Below are positions 60,989 to 64,000 of a DNA stretch of 64,000 nt, in pieces. Position 1 is the first letter of the stretch, and each line of letters starts with the position of its first letter. This DNA is from Streptomyces sp. NWU339. Its GTDB lineage: Bacteria; Actinomycetota; Actinomycetes; Streptomycetales; Streptomycetaceae. The position numbers were made by a program, and so were the translations under genes. The stretch spans positions 62,001 to 126,000 of the forward strand of contig NZ_QFRK01000002.1 in NCBI RefSeq assembly GCF_003143855.1, read 5' to 3'. The notes under the pieces were generated by a model that was not told the DNA's origin, searched no databases, and saw only the letters and a program-made list of their open reading frames with translations.

Positions 60989-63307
60989 ATGAACGAAGCG
61001 GAGCAGAGCGGACCCATGGGACGAGCGGAAGAACGACGCGCACGACAGCGCGGGGGGCACCGTGTGGCATCCGGGGGCCGTTCGTCGGGTGGGCAGGGCC
61101 GGGGCCGGATACGCCGCCTGTTCACCTGGAAGAAGATCCTCGGCACGTTCTTCGGGCTCTGCCTGCTCGGCATGGGCGCCTTCATCGTGCTGTACATGGT
61201 GATCGACATCCCCGAGGGGAACGCCGACGCCCAGGAACAGAGCAACGTCTACAAGTACGGCGACGGCTCGATCATGGCCCGCGACGGCAAGGTCAACCGT
61301 GAGGTGGTCGAGCTGGCGCAGGTTCCCAAGCCGGTCCAGCGGGCCTTCGTCGCCGCCGAGAACAAGACGTTCTACAAGGACGCCGGCGTCGACCTCAAGG
61401 GCACCGCGCGCGGTGTGCTGAACACCCTCTCCGGCAAGGGCGCGCAGGGCGGTTCGACGATCACCCAGCAGTACGTGAAGAACTACTACCTGACCCAGGA
61501 CCAGACGGTCTCCCGCAAGCTCAAGGAACTCGTCATCTCCCTGAAGCTGGACCAGGAGAAGTCCAAGGACTACATCCTCGCCGGCTACATGAACACCAGC
61601 TACTACGGCCGGGGCGCCTACGGTGTCCAGGCCGCCGCGCAGGCCTACTACGGCGTCGACAGCGAGGAGCTCACGGTCGAGCAGGGCGCCTACCTCGCCG
61701 CGCTCCTCCAGGCGCCGAGCCAGTACGACTGGGCGGTGGCCTCGGAGACCGGCAAGAAGCTGGTCAAGAACCGCTGGAACTACGTACTGGACAACATGGT
61801 CGGGCAGGGCTGGCTGGACGCCTCCGAGCGGTCCGGCATGGAGTTCCCGGTACCGGAGGCCCCCAAGGGCAACCCGGGCATGGCGGGCCAGACCGGCTAC
61901 CTGGTGGAGGCGGCCAACAGCGCCTTGAAGAAGCAACTGGTCGCCGAGGGCGCCGTCGAGGACGCCAAGCAGGCCGACGCCCTGGTGGACCTCGGCGGCT
62001 GGACCATCACGCTCAACATCGACAAGAAGAAGCAGGCGGCGCTGGAGAAGGCGGTCAAGAGCCAGCTCATCGACAAGCTGGACCCGAAGGAACGCAAGGT
62101 CGACGCCGACGTCCAGGCCGGCGCCGTGTCCGTGGACCCGAAGACGGGCGCGGTCGTGGCGATGTACGGCGGGGTGGACTACCTCAAGCACTACTGGAAC
62201 AACGCCACCCGCCCCGACTACCAGCCCGCTTCCACCTTCAAGCCGGTGATCCTGGCCGCCGCCGTCGAGGAGCAGGCTGAGACCCAGGACGGCGAGCCGA
62301 TCACGGCCAACACCGTCTACGACGGCACCAGCAAGCGCCCCGTCGTCGAGAACGGCAGGCAGGTCGGGTTCGCCCCGGAGAACCAGGGCGACGTCGACTA
62401 CGACGACATCACCGTCCAGACGGCCATGAACAAGTCCGTCAACTCCGTCTTCGCGCAGATGGGCGTCGACATCGGGATGGAGAAGGTGATGGAGACCGCC
62501 GGCAAGCTCGGCATGAACGTCGAGAAGCTGGAGGCGGTGCCCGCCCAGACCCTGGGTTCCATGGGCGCGAGCCCGCTGGAGATGGCCGGTGTCTACGCCA
62601 CCCTCGACAACCACGGCAAGAAGACCACCCCGACGATCCTGAAGTCGGCGGAGCACCTCGACCGCACCGTCACCGCCCCGGACGCGGTCGGCGAGCAGGT
62701 CATCAGCCGTGAGGCCGCCGACACCGTGACCTCGGTCCTGACCGGCGTGGTCGACGACGGCACGGCCCGCGCGGCCGTCCGGGACCATCCGCTGCGCGGC
62801 GGCCAGCAGGTCGCCGGCAAGACCGGCACCTCCGACAACAACCTGTCGGCGTGGTTCGCCGGCTACACCCCCGACCTGGTCACCGCGGTCGGCCTGTTCG
62901 GCGAGGACGACAAGCCCCCGCACAAGCAGGTCGAGATGTACGGCGCGGGCGGCGAGGACCGGGTCAACGGCGGTGGTTTCCCGGCGCAGATCTGGTCGGC
63001 GTACACCTTCGGCGTGATGGAGAAGACCAGCAGGTTCGACCTGGAGACCAGCCAGGGCGCGGCCGTCAAGCCGCCGCCGTCGCCGTCGTCCTCCACCCCG
63101 ACGCCGTCGGACACGCCGACCGAGGAGCCGACGACCGAGGCGCCCACCACCGAGCCGCCGACCGAGGAGCCGACGACCGAGACGCCCACCACCGAACCCC
63201 CGACCGAGGAGCCGACGACCACGACGCCGACGCCTCCGCCCTTCACCCCGCCGACGATCGAGGTCCCGGAGGACCCGGGCAAGCCGACGGACCGCGCGGA
63301 GGAGTAG
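60989..63307 (+). CDS. Class A penicillin-binding protein (transglycosylase-transpeptidase)
   Basis: 772 residues. A basic N-terminus and membrane anchor (ILGTFFGLCLLGMGAFIVLYMV) precede GT51 with FVAAENKTFYKDAGVDLKGT and GGSTITQQYVKNYYLT. The transpeptidase has STFK (PASTFKPV), SVN and KTGT (VAGKTGTSD). A Thr/Pro/Glu-repeat tail (about 705-755) probably spans the wall. Polymerises and cross-links peptidoglycan. ATG 60989 is chosen; in-frame ATG 61016 is possible. Confidence 0.94.
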   Translation: MNEAEQSGPMGRAEERRARQRGGHRVASGGRSSGGQGRGRIRRLFTWKKILGTFFGLCLLGMGAFIVLYMVIDIPEGNADAQEQSNVYKYGDGSIMARDGKVNREVVELAQVPKPVQRAFVAAENKTFYKDAGVDLKGTARGVLNTLSGKGAQGGSTITQQYVKNYYLTQDQTVSRKLKELVISLKLDQEKSKDYILAGYMNTSYYGRGAYGVQAAAQAYYGVDSEELTVEQGAYLAALLQAPSQYDWAVASETGKKLVKNRWNYVLDNMVGQGWLDASERSGMEFPVPEAPKGNPGMAGQTGYLVEAANSALKKQLVAEGAVEDAKQADALVDLGGWTITLNIDKKKQAALEKAVKSQLIDKLDPKERKVDADVQAGAVSVDPKTGAVVAMYGGVDYLKHYWNNATRPDYQPASTFKPVILAAAVEEQAETQDGEPITANTVYDGTSKRPVVENGRQVGFAPENQGDVDYDDITVQTAMNKSVNSVFAQMGVDIGMEKVMETAGKLGMNVEKLEAVPAQTLGSMGASPLEMAGVYATLDNHGKKTTPTILKSAEHLDRTVTAPDAVGEQVISREAADTVTSVLTGVVDDGTARAAVRDHPLRGGQQVAGKTGTSDNNLSAWFAGYTPDLVTAVGLFGEDDKPPHKQVEMYGAGGEDRVNGGGFPAQIWSAYTFGVMEKTSRFDLETSQGAAVKPPPSPSSSTPTPSDTPTEEPTTEAPTTEPPTEEPTTETPTTEPPTEEPTTTTPTPPPFTPPTIEVPEDPGKPTDRAEE

Positions 63308-63318
63308 ACGGGGCGAGA

Positions 63319-63366
63319 AAGAGGTGTGGGGCGCCCGGTGACGTCACCGGGCGCCCCACACCTCTT
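63319..63366. terminator. 48-bp perfect palindrome, bidirectional terminator
   Basis: Arms AAGAGGTGTGGGGCGCCCGG plus TGAC and their exact complement, 24 bp each with no loop base between (centre GACGTC). Placed between convergent PBP and phosphatase genes. Confidence 0.9.
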
Positions 63367-63401
63367 CGTGCCGTACGGCCGCCGTGGTTCAGCCGTTGTG
63401 C

Positions 63402-64000
63402 TCAGCCGCCGTGGTTCAGTTCGAACCACACCACCTTGCCCGTGCTCAGCCGGGTCGCGCCCCAGCGCCGGGCCAGCCGGTTGACCAGGTACAGGCCGCG
63501 TCCGCCCTCGTCCGTGGCACGCGCCTGCCGGAGCCGGGGCAGCTGCGGCACGTCGTCGCCGACCTCGCAGCGCAGTACGTCCGTACGCAGCAGCCGCAGC
63601 GTGACCGGCCGGGAGGCGTACCGCACCGCGTTGGTCACCACCTCGCTGACCAGCAGCTCCACCGAATCGGTCAGCTCCTCCAGGCCCCACCGGGACAGCG
63701 CCTTGCGGGCCAGTCGGCGGGCCCGGCCGGGAGCGGCGTCCTCCGGCTCCAGGAACCAGTACGCCACATCGCTCGGCGCGATCCCGTCGAAGCGGGCGGC
63801 GAGCAGCGCGATGTCGTCGTCCCGGTCACCCGGTCCGAGCATGTCGAGCACCTCGTCGCACAGCGCCTCCAGCGGCGGCGGATGATCCGGGCCGGTCAAC
63901 TGCGCGGTCGCGGCGAGCTTGTCGCGCAACTGGTCGATGCCGGTCCACACGTCCCTCAGCCGCGACTCGACCAGCCCGTCGGTGTAGAGCAGCAGCGTCG
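63402..64000 (-). CDS. SpoIIE-type phosphatase with C-terminal HATPase domain, 5' end outside window
   Basis: Only the last ~199 codons are visible. They begin TLLLYTDGLVESR, the end of a PP2C/SpoIIE domain, and run into a HATPase_c_2 domain with ELLVSEVVTNAVRYASR (N box) and DEGGRGLYLVNRLARRW (G box). Such proteins control anti-sigma/anti-anti-sigma phosphorylation. The TGA is followed by a partial copy of the last codons (GCCGCCGTGGTTCAG twice, 27 bp apart). Confidence 0.9.
   Translation of the reverse strand, partial: TLLLYTDGLVESRLRDVWTGIDQLRDKLAATAQLTGPDHPPPLEALCDEVLDMLGPGDRDDDIALLAARFDGIAPSDVAYWFLEPEDAAPGRARRLARKALSRWGLEELTDSVELLVSEVVTNAVRYASRPVTLRLLRTDVLRCEVGDDVPQLPRLRQARATDEGGRGLYLVNRLARRWGATRLSTGKVVWFELNHGG

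Noticed and set aside
63061..63240. Thr/Pro/Glu repeat DNA at the end of the PBP gene as a satellite
   Set aside because: It is in frame and encodes a wall-spanning tail common in actinobacterial class A PBPs.
1..64000. tRNA, rRNA, complete insertion sequence or phage genes
   Set aside because: No TPsiC-type GGTTCRA context in a cloverleaf, no rRNA-like stretch, and no transposase or phage structural protein among the coding frames.

Overview
The window is high-GC actinobacterial DNA. Genes show strong G/C preference at codon third positions, frequent GTG starts and purine-rich ribosome sites. The ahpC-ahpD/oxyR, chitinase, SPFH-slipin, whiJ/DUF397 and Tad-pilus content points to a Streptomyces chromosome. 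I saw no rRNA, tRNA or CRISPR array.

Layout. 1-6244: a probable D-amino-acid (N-acyl-D-amino acid) catabolic island. A D-aminoacylase (cut by the left edge) and a PLP D-amino-acid deaminase/dehydratase diverge from a sugar kinase, an IclR regulator, RidA and a GntP permease, with a perfect 8-bp-arm palindrome between the two arms. 6386-10026: an acidic hypothetical protein, a secreted M14 carboxypeptidase and a divergent Nramp-like transporter. 10030-11899: an ECF sigma factor and a membrane partner protein, separated by a five-copy 10-bp repeat. 11933-12393 holds gene relics and a long inverted repeat. 12394-19536: a TetR regulator and operator facing an acyl-CoA synthetase / SDR / acyl-CoA dehydrogenase / APH-like kinase / MFS operon that resembles levulinate or 4-hydroxy-acid catabolism. 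19612-21369: a GH18 chitinase with the classical repeat-containing chitinase promoter. 21486-24535: small membrane genes (one frameshifted), a lipoprotein and a large secreted protein with a prepilin-like N-terminus.

24875-36675 is a complete-looking Tad/Flp pilus locus (CpaB-, TadZ/CpaE-, TadE x2, TadA, TadB, TadC, a NarL-type two-component pair, Flp pilin, TadG-like, lipoprotein, OmpA-like). No prepilin peptidase is present. The Flp pilin and the large prepilin-like protein share the same triple GGGCCC array upstream, in the same orientation, which suggests one regulon. 36676-38500: a whiJ/DUF397/ATPase-type regulatory trio. 38509-41303: DUF192, two Cys-rich proteins with a shared C-terminal tail, and a split YeeE/YedE sulfur transporter pair. 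41608-46448: lipoprotein, secreted protein, WXG-like protein, a long coiled-coil/membrane protein and two lower-GC genes, three of them with or next to TTA codons; this looks like a contact-secretion or toxin/immunity cassette. 46508-53383: an LLM flavoprotein, a candidate 6C-type small RNA, a CsoR-like palindrome, isoprenyl diphosphate synthase, PhoH/PIN, a secreted transglycosylase and an AI-2E-family membrane protein. 53486-55721: ahpD-ahpC and divergent oxyR. 55774-59383: a PadR / ABC ATPase / FtsX permease operon. 59540-60744: an SPFH slipin and a ribbon-helix-helix protein behind a 14-bp perfect palindrome. 60989-63307: a class A penicillin-binding protein. 63402-64000: the 3' part of a SpoIIE-type phosphatase with a kinase-like ATPase domain, cut by the right edge.

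Function names are homology-based readings of the translated sequence without database searches. Start codons were chosen from ribosome-site spacing and gene overlap.
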